A stretch of 64,000 nucleotides of DNA from Apostichopus japonicus. Lineage: Eukaryota; Echinodermata; Holothuroidea; Aspidochirotida; Stichopodidae. Location: contig NC_092576.1 of the NCBI RefSeq assembly GCF_037975245.1, positions 9,503,501 to 9,567,500 of the forward strand, given 5' to 3'. Both the position numbers and the translations under genes were made by a program. How positions within the stretch are numbered: the first letter of the stretch is position 1; every line of letters begins with the position of its first letter. Positions 1 through 12,293 of this stretch are shown piece by piece. A model generated the notes under the pieces. That model ran no database searches, had not been told where the DNA came from, and saw nothing but the letters and a program-made list of their open reading frames with translations.

Positions 1-494
1 GTCACTTACAGTATACGTGTCCTTTAGTCACTACTGTCCCGTGTTAATGCAGTATCTTCATTATAAACTTATCCTCTTACTATTGTATTACCCTCCTATA
101 TATCAAGTGCTACAGTGTCCTCCAGATAATGCTACTTATACGTATACATGTACTGTATGTCCTCTAGTCACGTACTGTCCCTTTAAGTAATAACAAATTC
201 TGCTAGCCAGACTAAAAGAACTGACCCCTGCACTTGTGTCTGGCATGCCTCAATAATGACATGAAAGCATTTTGACAATCTTCACTCTAATGAGAGTCAA
301 ATATTGCAAGATCACATCCCAAATTCTTTTGACAGTAGTACTTACAAAGTGTGAGACAAAGAAGATGTTACTGGGGAATTCAGCAAACCTTTAGTTGACA
401 TTGTCAAATGTTAACTACATGGAAAGAAAGGATATGTTTGAACATTGTTGCATATTTGTACTGTAGTATATATGTGCAGCACATGGAGTATAAT
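1..494. other. No gene seen; AT-rich spacer
   Basis: Short TACAGTA/TACTGTA-type motifs are scattered in AT-rich sequence. No reading frame with coding character and no RNA gene is visible. Confidence 0.5.
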
Positions 495-866
495 TAGGCG
501 GTGCCCCTATAAATGGGCGGTGCCCCTATAAGTGGGCAGTGTCCTAGAAGTGGGCGATGTCCTAGAAGTGGGCAGTCCCCTAGAAATGGACGGTGTCCTA
601 GAAGTGGGCAGTCCCCTAGAAGTGGACTGTGTCCTAGAAGTGGGCAGTCCCCTAGAAGTGGGTGGTGTCCTAGAAGTGGGCGGTGCCCCTAGAAGTGGGC
701 AGTTCCCTAGAAGTGGGCTGTGTCCTAGAAGTGGGCAGTGTCCTAGAAGTGGGCAGTCCCCAGAAGTGGGCTGTGTCTTAGAAGTGGATGGTGTCCTAGA
801 AGTGGGCGGTGCCCCTAGAAGTGGGCGGTGCCCCTAGAAGTGGGCGGTGCCCCTAAAAGTGGGGTG
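495..866. repeat. 18-bp minisatellite (about 20 units)
   Basis: Tandem units of the type CCTAGAAGTGGGCGGTGT and CCTAGAAGTGGGCAGTCC, mostly 18 bp, with length variants of 17-19. The open frame at 532-837 is a by-product of the 18-bp period (a multiple of three) and is not a gene. Confidence 0.95.
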
Positions 867-869
867 TAG

Positions 870-3060
870 GAACATACCGTGCTAACACTTTCCCATCATT
901 TAGTTTAGGCAGATAGGATAGTGCATATAATGTTGTTAAGTCGGAGACAGGTGAAGTGGCCAGAGCAAAGTAAATAGAGGAGGTGTGTCAATATATATGC
1001 TATATGTATGTAATCCCTTTAAATTTGAGTTGTGGTACACAACGTACCATGTTCACTGTCCAGTATTAGTACCATGTGCAGTACAAATATGAGTAAAAGT
1101 CAAATTCCGTATTGCGTCTGAGTCCTACGATCTGTACATGCTGAAGGATAGACATAAAGTACAGTAGCTTTGCACTAGTTTTAATATAAATACTTTATGA
1201 CTATTCAATATGTCCCTGTAGTACCAGTACAATTATAATGAAGTACAATCATAATAAATAATGAAGCATATTTGTTCAAATCAGGCAACTATGACGCTAT
1301 ACAGTACCATTAGCTAGGATATAAGTACAGTACATACAGTATAAGGACTCACTCTAATTACTAAACTAAACATACAGTATTGTATCTTGCACATACATAT
1401 GGTTGATAAGTACAGTACATGTACTGTAGTATAGTACAGTACCATATATCAGTACAGTACCAATCAGTATACAGTACAGTACTATATTACAGATATACAA
1501 TTTAAGAAGAATACCAGTCCGAGCAATTATCATACATGATGATACATACAGTATGGCATATTATTGACAATGTACAGTATATCATCAATTATACTAATAT
1601 AAATGCAGATTTTAACATGACTTAATAAATTATCATATGTACACAAACGATATTGAAGTGTGTATAAAATGGAGTAAACGAGATCAATCGTAAAACCAAC
1701 TGTGTTAACAATATACTAATATTATATATGTTATCTGTACTGCATACATGTGAGTGTACATGTAGGGCAGAGCTGTGTTTTAATATATAAACAGTATATA
1801 AAAGTGAATTTACTTGCAGTATGAGACTTGAGTGCATACAATATTAAAATACACAGTGTTAAAAAGTGTACATACCAGCAGTTTTAACATAAAGCTTACT
1901 GTAAATATCCAGTGGTAGCCTTAACAGGTAATACCTCACTACACACACATGTCAAGGTAACAATGAAGTAGTATATGAAAGCCAACTACAGTATATATAT
2001 CTGCATGCTACTGTATTCTAAACTATGTGTGTGAAGAATATGTACACATGAGGCAATTAAAGTACTGTATGTGTATTGTATTTATGTTGGCTGTAAATAA
2101 TGTAAACTCATTAAAAGTAATACTTTCCTCTCATGTTGTATATACAATGAATTTTCATCACACAATTATATGGCAATTAACTATGTCTTTCCATTAATTA
2201 AGTGTTTGTAAAGAGTTACCTAATTAAGAGAGTATATCCTACAAACAATGTACACATTATAATTTATAATTTAGCAAGATTTCTGAGTATGTGTGAATAT
2301 ATACGCTGTAGCTTTGTGAGAATAATGCATCAATTCATTTATGCAACAGACAGATACAAAATGTCTGAGCTTGGACTCTTTGTATTTATAACCCAGAAGA
2401 CCAAACTTACCTACCTGTACACAGTACAGTACATGAGAAGGAAGTGCATTGACCGTAGGGGTCAGGTGAAAGAGGAGGGTCCACAGTATTAAAATGGTTA
2501 CCAGTTCATTCTAGACACCGTTGAACGAACAAGAGTGTTAAGGTTGTGGGGGCGGCAGGTTAACAAAGAGTGAAGTAAATCTTTGTCAATGTGTAGCAAA
2601 TTCTCTAAAGTATATCAAACTAATTATTCCACTTTGATGATTATGTACATACAGTATGGAGCAATAGCAATCAATATAAACACAAGAGTACCATGCATGT
2701 ACTGTACATACATGCATACACAGGGAATACAAATTCAATGTTCACATTTTTGGCCATCTAGCAGCGTTTAAGGCTCAAGACTTTTAGATTTTAAAAATAT
2801 TTTCAGATTATAAAATAATGGTTACTATAGCAGATTATGAAACAATATGGTTCCTATAACAGATTATAAGATAATATGGTTCCTGTGTGTACAAAACTGC
2901 TAACATCAATGCAACTGTATATATAGCAATATTTACCCATTTTGCAGGGCATTTTGGGACAGTGATATGAAATAAATTATTCCCTCTAACTGTGGTACAG
3001 CTAACTCTACTACAGTAAATTAAAGCATGACCCTATATACACACAGACTCGCAACACACA
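870..3060. other. AT-rich spacer without a gene, one relic transposon end
   Basis: Dense in TACAGTA, TACTGTA and GTACATGTAC words, with poly-AT stretches. The open frames here show no recognisable domain or family motif. A diverged copy of the 10.9 kb element's arm lies at 2481-2580. Confidence 0.5.
2481..2580 (+). mobile_element. Relic of the long-TIR element found at 10.9 kb
   Basis: The order of shared blocks (CACAGT-TTAAAA, GTTACCAG, CATTCTAGACACC or similar, AAGGTTGTGGGG, CAGGTAA or CAGGTTA, GAAGTAAAT) matches the right arm of the element at 11098-11195 with substitutions and small indels. Only one arm is present. Alignment was by eye. Confidence 0.6.
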
Positions 3061-3087
3061 GAAACCCATCATGGTTATGAAGTACCT

Positions 3088-3330
3088 TGTGGGTGGTACA
3101 TACTCCATCCACAAACGCTAATTTCGATATAACGTCCACACAGCAGCCAAACACCAGCTCTATCCAAACCGAACAGAGCAAAGAGAATGAGAAGGATGAG
3201 GATGATGAACAGGGAAGAAGGGAACAGCTGAGATGAGAGCCGAATCCATCACTCCTCCGTTGAACAATTTAGAACCTGTCCAGCAGCAAAATGACAACAA
3301 GCCGTAGTGATGTGTGAACCGGCCATCGCA
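3088..3330 (-). other. Possible coding or first exon, unresolved
   Basis: This island is more GC-balanced than its surroundings. On the minus strand it has a good acceptor (CTCATCTCAG) and a good donor (CACAAG followed by GTACTT). Between them one frame would encode a strongly hydrophobic segment (LFIILILLILFALFGL), and another frame reads as an open Cys-containing peptide ending DGVCTTHK. Neither begins with a usable ATG inside the exon, and I recognise no family. It could be an exon of a gene extending left, or unspliced non-coding DNA. Confidence 0.2.
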
Positions 3331-3429
3331 CACCCAAGTATGCTAAGAACTTAGACTATGCCGCAAACGTTGGTGACAACAACATCAATAACTGATCGGG
3401 TTGTTCGTAATAATCATTGTAAACGTGGG

Positions 3430-5285
3430 TTTTGGGGTTTTATTTTTGTTTCCCACAGACTGTGTATATACATACAGTAGGATATTATCGATTTAATAAC
3501 GACACCAAAATCGCAGAAGGAACCTGCCTCAAATTAATTACATGTAATTAGTAAGCAAGATATGTACATATGAATGAAGTATATTTTTATTACTACATAA
3601 AATTAGCAAACAAGATACAGTACATGTACATATACTGAATGAAGTTATATATATATATCCTGCATACGAAGTACAGAGGAAGTCTCACATTGACTTCAAA
3701 GCTGGAAAAGTAATTATAATTTAATCTCGCTATGGCTTTTACGGTTTATTAATATATACGTACAGTCAAGCGCAGTTAACTCTCAATACTACTACTTAAG
3801 TGTAATTATGAACTTTGTCATTTATTTACTGCAAACCAAATAAAGAATGAAAATTTTTCTTTCAATACTGTGATTCGTTTAGATAAGTTTTGGCAGGTAC
3901 AGTGTACTGCTATCCTGTGTATACCTTTATAAGACAGAGCGCAATTCATCTGCTTTGTTAAGTTGGGATCCTGTCATGTTACTTCCGTTGCACACAAAAC
4001 TATTTGGTATTGGACCAGACATTCAGTTGATAATTAATTACTTGCCAAATGGGAAGCAAGCAAGAAAATAAGATTTCACCAAGATCTCTCAATTAGTTTG
4101 GTTGCAGAGATATCCAACTATGTGTGAACATCACATGGGTTGGTCAAAAAATGCCTCAATCTTACTGGTTTTGGGGAGGGGGAGGGGGTTTGTGAATATT
4201 GTACTTATTGTACGATATATAGATACAGTATCTCTGAGATTTCTGCAAAGATGCACATTACATGCACCGTCAGGGACTATAAGCGTTGAGTCGGACTTGA
4301 TCGCAGTTTATACCGGTCTTTCTTGATGGAAGGGTCTTATAAGGACAGGTTTTATGTGGTACCCCCACCTGGAGTAGTATAGGCATTAGGCACATGTAGA
4401 TTATTGGAGACAGGTTCAGAGAGGGGGGCACTTAATCAGGGATACATCCAAACACAAGTCTGAGAATGGAGGTTGGAGGGGCAGGGAAGGGTGACCATGA
4501 GTTGAGTCAATAGCCCAATGGTCTTAAAATCACTGTGCATTGCAGTGCCATTGCTGTATTGTGTAGGGCCATCATTCCCCCACCTACCCACCCACCCACC
4601 CACCCCCTGCACCAGGGCCCTGTAATTACGGTACAGAGTTACAACCCAACACAACATGCAGCTTTTTATACACCTCTCTTTAATGTTCCCAGCACAATAC
4701 GTTTTAGGCTTGAAAATATCACCTTGTCCGGATTATGACCTTCAAATAATTACTTCTCTTTTTTGGGAGTCATCTCCCAAAGCTCCACATCACAACAGGG
4801 CTGAACAAATGACAAAAGAAGACCAGAAGATATCCTTGGATGCTTTCATCTACTCACCTAAAGTAAAAGGTACTTAATCAATGGGACTCACTAATTGCAG
4901 ACAAACTGACACTTATGGAAAGAAAAATATGTCACATTGTTATAGGTAGCTGATAACCCCAATCTAAATATCTGGTGTCTAACTCAAGATGAGGTTGATT
5001 CAATGTTAACCTATTTTTGGGGTAGCTTTTAATTCCAGCATAGCAGGAAGATTGGAATCTATCTTTGGATGCATGCTTTTATCTCCCCTCACCTTAAGTA
5101 AATGTACTTAATTACAGCATGTTTGGCTTGCCATAGCTGAACAAGATCACATCACTGACAATTTGACAAAGTGTTGGGATGAGGGCATCTTGACGAGATA
5201 ATTTACTTGAAAATCTGGTTACACTCAAGCTTGACAATTTGTCTGACAGATCCATATTAACCATCTGACAGTTTGAGATTTGTTG

Positions 5286-5290
<5 letters not shown>
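3430..5290. other. Spacer without a recognisable gene
   Basis: AT-rich, with polypurine and polypyrimidine tracts (for example CCCACC repeats near 4.58 kb). Short open frames lack family motifs. Confidence 0.45.
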
Positions 5291-5293
<3 letters not shown>

Positions 5294-5318
<25 letters not shown>

Positions 5319-5319
5319 G
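5294..5319 (+). repeat. Homopolymer of 26 G
   Basis: An uninterrupted G run at this position, followed by ATGGG. Such a tract is prone to slippage and to sequencing error in its exact length, and could form a G-quadruplex. Confidence 0.95.
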
Positions 5320-8300
5320 ATGGGTTGATGGGGGAGGCTATGCAATTACAATATATCTGGTGGTTAAAGCAGTACTCTGTGGTTGGTAAGAGAGTTGAAA
5401 TTCACTATAAAATAAGCAATTTTTATAAACAAAATATCTACACTACCGTCATTGTCTTCACAGGGCCTGTCTTTAGAGGCATACGAGTTGATCGCATCAA
5501 ATGGCGAAAAAACTTAATTAAATTAAATCGAAATTAAAGTGTACTAACTGTAGCATCTTACAACCATACCAGTTCAGCATTCTTATTGAGCCCAACCATC
5601 CTCTAACCCGCTCCCATCCTCCAACCCACTCCTTCCATCCCTCCCACACAAGTCCCAATCACCCCCCCCCCCCCTCCTCAAATACCCTTTCGTAATACCA
5701 GGTCAATGGTCATATAGTCTCCCATTTATATTCTATAAGTTTTGAATATACACCACATACAGTATGGCCGGACTTTCCTCAAAAACGGAACTTAACATAA
5801 ATAAGCAGTTCTGTGCAATATAGTACTATTTATATTTTATCTCATATCAGACTTTTTCATCTGAGATTACTACAGAGCCCTGGGGTATTCTAAATCATTA
5901 GCATGGATTTTGCAGACTCTTCAGGGTCAAAATGAAATTAAAAACTCCCTCAGTCTGATAATCTTTAATATTTAAAAGCCATCTGAATTATCTATCTATA
6001 AGGTCAATTATGAAACTGCTACAAAAGGTTTTGTAAGATTTTATGGGACTATAATGGCCTTAGGGTATACCAGTATTGCCATTCCCAAATATGCCAGAAA
6101 TAAGGCCAGCAGTAGTCGCTTCCAAAGTGTAGTTCTGTTTTGTAGCGAATTTCTCAGCCTTACATACGGTAATTGCTCCAGTTGTAAATTAATAATTTTT
6201 TTTTTCAATTTTCTGTGAATACATTGATGCCATTGTGGATATATAGTATCTGAACATATAACTGGTCAATTATTTGAGAAATTTTTGTTTGAAATTTTGA
6301 ATTTTCAAAACGATTTTTGATTTCATTTGAAAAATGGACTGGACACAGTATTCATGTGTGCATACTGTACATGTACTGTTAGTGTCTGTATATACAGTAT
6401 AGTGTGCATGTCTGTAGTACTATAGATAGATTGGTATGCAATAGGCCATATAAAGACAAACAATTGAAAAGCAAGTTAATTCAAAGTTAAAAATACATTA
6501 TTGAAGGTGTGCCTCAAACAGTACATGTACACTGCTGGATTGAATGCACAGTAAACCTCAGTGCATTGTACATGTACAGATACATATGTATTAACTAACC
6601 TAATTTACATTTGTATAGTTAAATACACCAAAGTATATATACAACACCTGCATGCTATTAAACTAAGGAAATAAAATCCATTTCAAAAACTATACGTCTA
6701 TTAAGCAGTAGATTGAAAGCTAATTAAGGTACTTCAAACTCCCATCGTAAAATGAACAAGTTTGCATTTTGTAGTGATGTACAGTAATTGAAAGTAAGCA
6801 TTGGCCAATGTGACATTAATTATACAGTACTGTAAGAAATATAAATTGTTATGAAAAACTTCCTAAACACAGCTTAAATCTGATTCTGTTTGGAATTAGT
6901 TTAATAAATAGATGGAGGTGATACCAATTATGACACACTTTCAGAAATAGCAATGGAAAAGAAGACAGAAATGTAATATGCAGTGCTATCTAAACAAATC
7001 TCTCAGTGTATGTTTTACACACTTGTAAGTGAAGTCAAATGTCCTGATACCTCCCCTAAATATCTCCAAACGAATCAAAAATAATTATTATTTTAATTTA
7101 AAAATAACTTTAGACCTCTAGATCTTATGGTTCAAGGTATTTACGGTTAGGTTTGCCTTCTACTTTACATTGAAAAGGTTTCTTGTCTCAAAACTTGGAA
7201 CCGAGTCAAGTTTCATAATTTGTTTAATGTCGGCTCTATTGGAAGGGTCCTTAGATGCAATCTGGTACTATATTTAGCAACTTGAAGTAGCTTTATTTAC
7301 AAGAATATTTGGGCTTAGTCTGTCAGATATTTATGTTTTTAATTCAGGCAGATAAAGTTTTTGTTTGATTTTATTTTTTTTAACACTACAATACACATCT
7401 GAGGGGGCATGTAGGGGGGCACAAGTTTGTGTAGGGAGGGCACGTGCCCCCCCAGGTTGTTGATGCCACTGGATGGGGGGTAGTGCAATTTGCTTAAACT
7501 GAAACTGAAACTGCATGATATTGAGTAAAGACCAACAGGTACTGTAAGAAGGAAGTGAATTAAGAAACCTCATATTTTTACATTTAGGAAAAAAACATGT
7601 AAAACAAAACCAGCCAACAAAATGCACTGAAACATTGCTTTCAAATTCTTTTTTAGTTCTAAAGACTCCCCACTGAACATCGTGAGACAGTAGACAGGCA
7701 TGTTTCCCCTTAAAACTGCGTACATTATCTTACGTGCAAAATGTATCCACCATTTGTTTTTGAGGTGGGGGGTGCAATTTTGTGAACTGTCATTTGCAAG
7801 CTGTCCTAATTTCCATTAATAGCAAACTGAGAAGCCCCCTTCAGTGATATATGGTTACTTTGTGTCTTTTGCAAATTCGTTTTTACTCTACAGGGAGTGT
7901 GGAAACTTGAAGTATGTGACTTCTGGGAGGAAGAAAACTGATCAAAGAAATGGGCAAAAAGTAAAAACTATTGCAAAAATAAAATTTATAAAAAAAGGGC
8001 CAATCTAACTGATGTCATAAATTACATACACAGTAGATCTACAGAGACTATAAACACACACGCACATGCAGTACAGTAGCTACAATAAGGGTTGTGGGAA
8101 TGTACAGTATGTTGCGCCATCTAATTAAATTCTCTGAAAGAGATGGCATGCCCACAGACCATATCTCACAAACCAGACTTCCATCAGAATTTATCAGAGA
8201 ATGAAAACAGGTTAAAGACGAGCGTTAATTTACTACGGTCTTACGGTACGACATCAATTTCCATTAGGGACAATAACGGAAGGATTGTTGTCCTTTAACG

Positions 8301-8694
8301 TGAGGTAAATCTTCCTTAGTTTCCAGTCGCTGGATACAAGCTGTTAGCATTACGACGAGATATTATTACGGAGAGCCCTAAGTATCTACTGCAGGGCTAA
8401 TGCACAGATTGGCGGGGTGCGATAAATTACGCCGTACAACTTCACGACGTCGACACAGGCAGATACATCTGACTGGATGTGGTGGGGGAGGGTGGGGAGG
8501 GGCAAGAATTTGTTCACATCATAGATCAGATTATATTATTATCCTGAAACATAATCAGTTGCTTTACTTTGAACAGTTAGCACATTATGAATTAGCCCGG
8601 GAGATGGGGGGTGGACATTGGGAGAGGGGGTATATGTACAATTGGCAATGATAGGATGGATTGTTTTAAATGCATACTGTAGTACACTCACTTC
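5320..8694. other. Spacer without a recognisable gene
   Basis: Mostly AT-rich with poly-C and poly-T tracts. A G/C-rich hAT-like fragment sits near 7.4 kb. A CpG-richer, TAATTA-containing stretch without a convincing frame lies at about 8.11-8.46 kb. Confidence 0.45.
7397..7471 (-). mobile_element. Possible hAT-like terminal fragment
   Basis: On the minus strand the segment starts CAGTGGCATCAACAAC and continues into GGGGGGGCACGTGCCC. The CAGTGGC start is typical of hAT termini, and the GGGGGGCAC...GTGCCCCCC block also occurs in the 59.9 kb MITE. No matching other end or target duplication was found, so this is a fragment at best. Confidence 0.35.
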
Positions 8695-8912
8695 TAAGGC
8701 ACTGTGTCAAAAGGAAAAGCTGTAGCAGCTGCAAGATCCTCTGCAGCAAGGCTGAACCAATGTCAAACAATAAAGATCATCTCCACAGCTAGACCAACGA
8801 TGTGCCCAATGTGTTAAACTGCAGAGCACAAAAGATTATACTACGCAGCCTGGCTGCAGGATGCTGCAGCACCCTCAGCGTCCGCAACTTTTTGACACAG
8901 TGAGCTTTGGCC
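8695..8912. mobile_element. Foldback / inverted-repeat element
   Basis: The left arm (from CACTGTGTCAAAA through CTGCAGCAAGGCTG, about 8699-8756) is inverted at the right (CAGCCTGGCTGCAG through TTTTTGACACAGTG, about 8848-8905), with mismatches, around a loop of about 90 bp. No clear target duplication flanks it. It looks like a small MITE or foldback relic. Confidence 0.6.
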
Positions 8913-10880
8913 ATACAGTAGGACCACAAATGCTAGCATACATGTGAGTGAATTACAGTTACTTGTGTGAAGGTAGGTGTTAAAGTGTATCGGTATGGCC
9001 AAAAGAAAGCTAGAAAAGAATACCAAACTATTCACCTACTGCACTGTAACTCAAACCGTAAAACCGTCATTCGATCATCAAGGAGGAAGCTTTTCTTCTC
9101 CTAAGATGACAGTATTTGGCTGTAATTTGATGCTTTTGAAAGTTAAATCTCTGGAAGACACCTGTATTAAACTTTAGAGGTGTATTTCATATGACATATC
9201 ATGAATTGTGGCTACATACTCCAGGAAGATAAAAAACAAAACTTACACCACCAGTTGTACACTGTATTCTTTCTTGTTTTGCCACCCACCAACCCATCCC
9301 CCTCCCCCCCTACCCCCGGTGCCACATTTTGCGGCACCATTTAAGGGCATTACCTTTAATCTGGGATATTGTGTGGAAGTAACCTTCCCAGACGAAAGAC
9401 CTCCAAACAAGTCTTGGGTCTATTTTTAATTGAATTGTCTCTCTGATGGCATTTCCTGATCATAGAGAAATTACTTCCTTTCCGGTTCAAAGCGGTTCAG
9501 ATTTTTTTTACGATCTGAAGTACTTAGGAAAACCACTACGGTAGAACGATGCTGAGCGCACAAAAGCAGGGCAGATGTTAGGAACATTTCCGGAGATAAA
9601 GATTAAGATTAAAGATAAATATTTTCAAGGGAAAAGTGAATTATTCCTTCCTTGGGTTATGATGGTATTTTTTAAGATGATGTGCATTAAAAAGAGTTGA
9701 ACACTTCATATTGCCAAAAATTTCTACGGATTGGGAAGGACATTATTGACTAATATCGGGGATTGGAACTTGCAGTGACATCAGCAGCCTGGATGGACTA
9801 CTTACTGTAGGACATTCACAGGGGAGGAGTATGGCCCTGACATTTTGTTGAAGATAACTTGAATGTAGAAGGGCCTGATTTCAATCCTCCCCAGAAGAAA
9901 TAAATCAAATTTTGACGGGGAAATTGATGGCAAATTCTGAGGCATATTTAGGCTACAAATTAGATAATTACTGTATAGTGTGTCTACCAGTAATTAAAAC
10001 TGTGCCAACTTATTTACAGTACCAGTGAGTTCTTTGTGTGTGACTGAGGAAAGCGATGGGGCATTTGCCATCCTCCCCTCCCCCTCCCTCTATTTTCTAT
10101 TGCTATTTTCCTACATTTAGGGGGACCAAATTTGCTGTTCAGGACGGACGGACAGAAGAACAAAATGTACAGTAAGACATGAAGACCCTTGGTTACTTGC
10201 ATGGACAATATGCAGAACAAACTTCCGAATCGTTTACTTAGTCTGGTATACATTTTAAATATATTATCTTGCAGAATGTTATGTCAGGGAACTGCTACTT
10301 GGGAACTAACTCCTCAAAAATTCTTCTAAATCATTTTTTGATGAAGGATTATAGACACAAAACTACCAACAAGATCATTATCATTGACCTAATTGCTCTC
10401 AAAGAACCAGTTTACTTTACTCCCTAGAGATCATACCAGTTATGTCAAATTTGTCAGAATTAAACAAATAGTGTAAAATCTTACACTACTGTACATGTTA
10501 TCCTACCATGCATATACAGTAAGAGGTCTGTAGTTTTTCAGCTTCTTGAGATATATACAGCATTTTTGAGAGTTTCATGTTTGCTCTTATCATTTTCACA
10601 TTTTGGCAACTGCTGACCTTAAATGACCTTTGACCTCCACCCAAAACAATATGGTTCTTTTACTCATTATGGGGGAAGCCATATACCATATATATTAGAA
10701 CTGCAAAGGTTACCCATATTGAGATATCCTGTTTACAAGCACACACACATACATACGTGCCCACACACACACGCCAACTTGACTGCATACAGTAAGTTAC
10801 CTGCCTGCCTATAGCAAGTAACCAAAAATCCATAAATAGAAAATTGCCCTATATATTATAAAACTTACTGGTTTATATAT
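8913..10880. other. Spacer without a recognisable gene
   Basis: Contains a cluster of four AGAT(A/T)AA words at 9594-9620, CA-rich microsatellite sequence near 10.74 kb, and AT-rich DNA. No supported exon. Confidence 0.45.
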
Positions 10881-11198
10881 TTATGAGTGACCCGCTTACC
10901 TGTCTCCCCACAACCTTGGCACCGCGTTCTACCGTGTCTAGTATGCCCTGGTAATCTTTTAACACTGTGCACCCTCAGTGACCGATCATATCCGGTCAGT
11001 GACCTCCTTCGAAGAAAATTTTTCCCAATACGAAAAACATGTGAGACACTTTGGATGGTAGAATGAGGAGGTTACCGACTGGACTGACCGGTCACTGAGG
11101 GTGCACAGTGTTAAAAGATTACCAGGGCATACTAGACACGGTAGAATGCGGTGCCAAGGTTGTGGGGAGACAGGTAAGCGGGGAACGAAGTAAATAAA
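10880..11198. mobile_element. Non-autonomous element with long terminal inverted repeats
   Basis: Two arms of roughly 115-120 bp are near-perfect reverse complements. The left arm runs from CCGCTTACCTGTCTCCCCAC (about 10892) to the GGTCAGTGACCTCC block; the right arm runs from GAGGTTACCGACTGG to GGGGAGACAGGTAAGCGG (ending about 11180). About 55 bp separates them. No open frame. The outer boundary and target duplication are not certain; weaker complementarity extends to ATTTA at each side. Confidence 0.85.
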
Positions 11199-11199
11199 T

Positions 11200-12290
11200 T
11201 ACATCTTAAGCTTTACATATATGTATTTGTAAGAATGAATTTAGAGGATTTTCAGATGAACCTCATGTTGTTACCAAGGAAACAATCGTCAGTTAAAATA
11301 AGATTTTTGGATTCTTATTAAGATAACCATCCTAGACCTTTCTTTAAAACATAAAATGCCTTTCAAGTTCATTTGTCATGTACTCATGTTCCAGTTCACT
11401 ATAACAGAGAAAGTCATTGCACAGAGACTTTCTCAAATTCTTGCAATTACATGCAGAAAGGGCAATTCAGTAAGAACTTCTCAATCTTGTTTTCACATTT
11501 ACTAAATAAAATGTTGAATAGTTCAAATAATTGAACTTAACTGTTGTAACTGGATAAATTTCAGTGTAAAGTTTAGTCAAGTTACCAAAATCAAACACAA
11601 ACACCTGTTTTAACAAAGTTAATTTTAAATACTGCAAATGAACATGAAATACTTAAAAGTAACATATTTTTACCTTGGTAAAAGACTTGGGATAAATTTA
11701 TGTAACATACCTGCAATATGCATCCAGACATGAATGAAACAGAATGTAACCATTAAACTCACAGTACGCACACTGTTGTGCTTAATCTAGACTCACAATG
11801 TACAACTGTACATATAGAACTTGTGTTTATCTCGACTTACTGAACGAAACTAGTTACAGTGCGCAATTCTAACTGCAGACCAGAGTGTTCCCCGTTCAAT
11901 GACTCTTACAGGAGGAAGTTAAATCAGTTAACTACGGCTAACGGTAATACCACCACCAGACGAAATAGAAATTTTGTCACATCCTGAAATGGACGGAATG
12001 GTCGATATGAGATACTGTATACTGTATTACCCATGATAGTTTCTGTTCACCCAGTTTACCAAACTTGATGTTATTGATAGGAACCTGCAGAGAAGACTAA
12101 CAAGTTGGTAATTTCCTTTGGAAGCAACAGGGGATATATACTTACTTGATTAAGAGCTGCGTATTTGAGAGGGTCTGTTTACATCTCTGCGTAAAGATAT
12201 ATAGATCCATTTTGTTTGTAAACATACACACAGTGGCACTAAAAGATGTGGCTCTTCGCGCGAAGGCTTTAACCCTTTGTAGGTCACGGA
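11200..12290. other. Spacer without a recognisable gene
   Basis: AT-rich, with a slightly CpG-richer patch near 11.86-12.0 kb. No coding signal. Confidence 0.45.
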
Positions 12291-12293
12291 AAG

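Noticed and set aside
532..837. A 101-codon protein
   Set aside because: It lies wholly in an 18-bp minisatellite whose period is a multiple of three.
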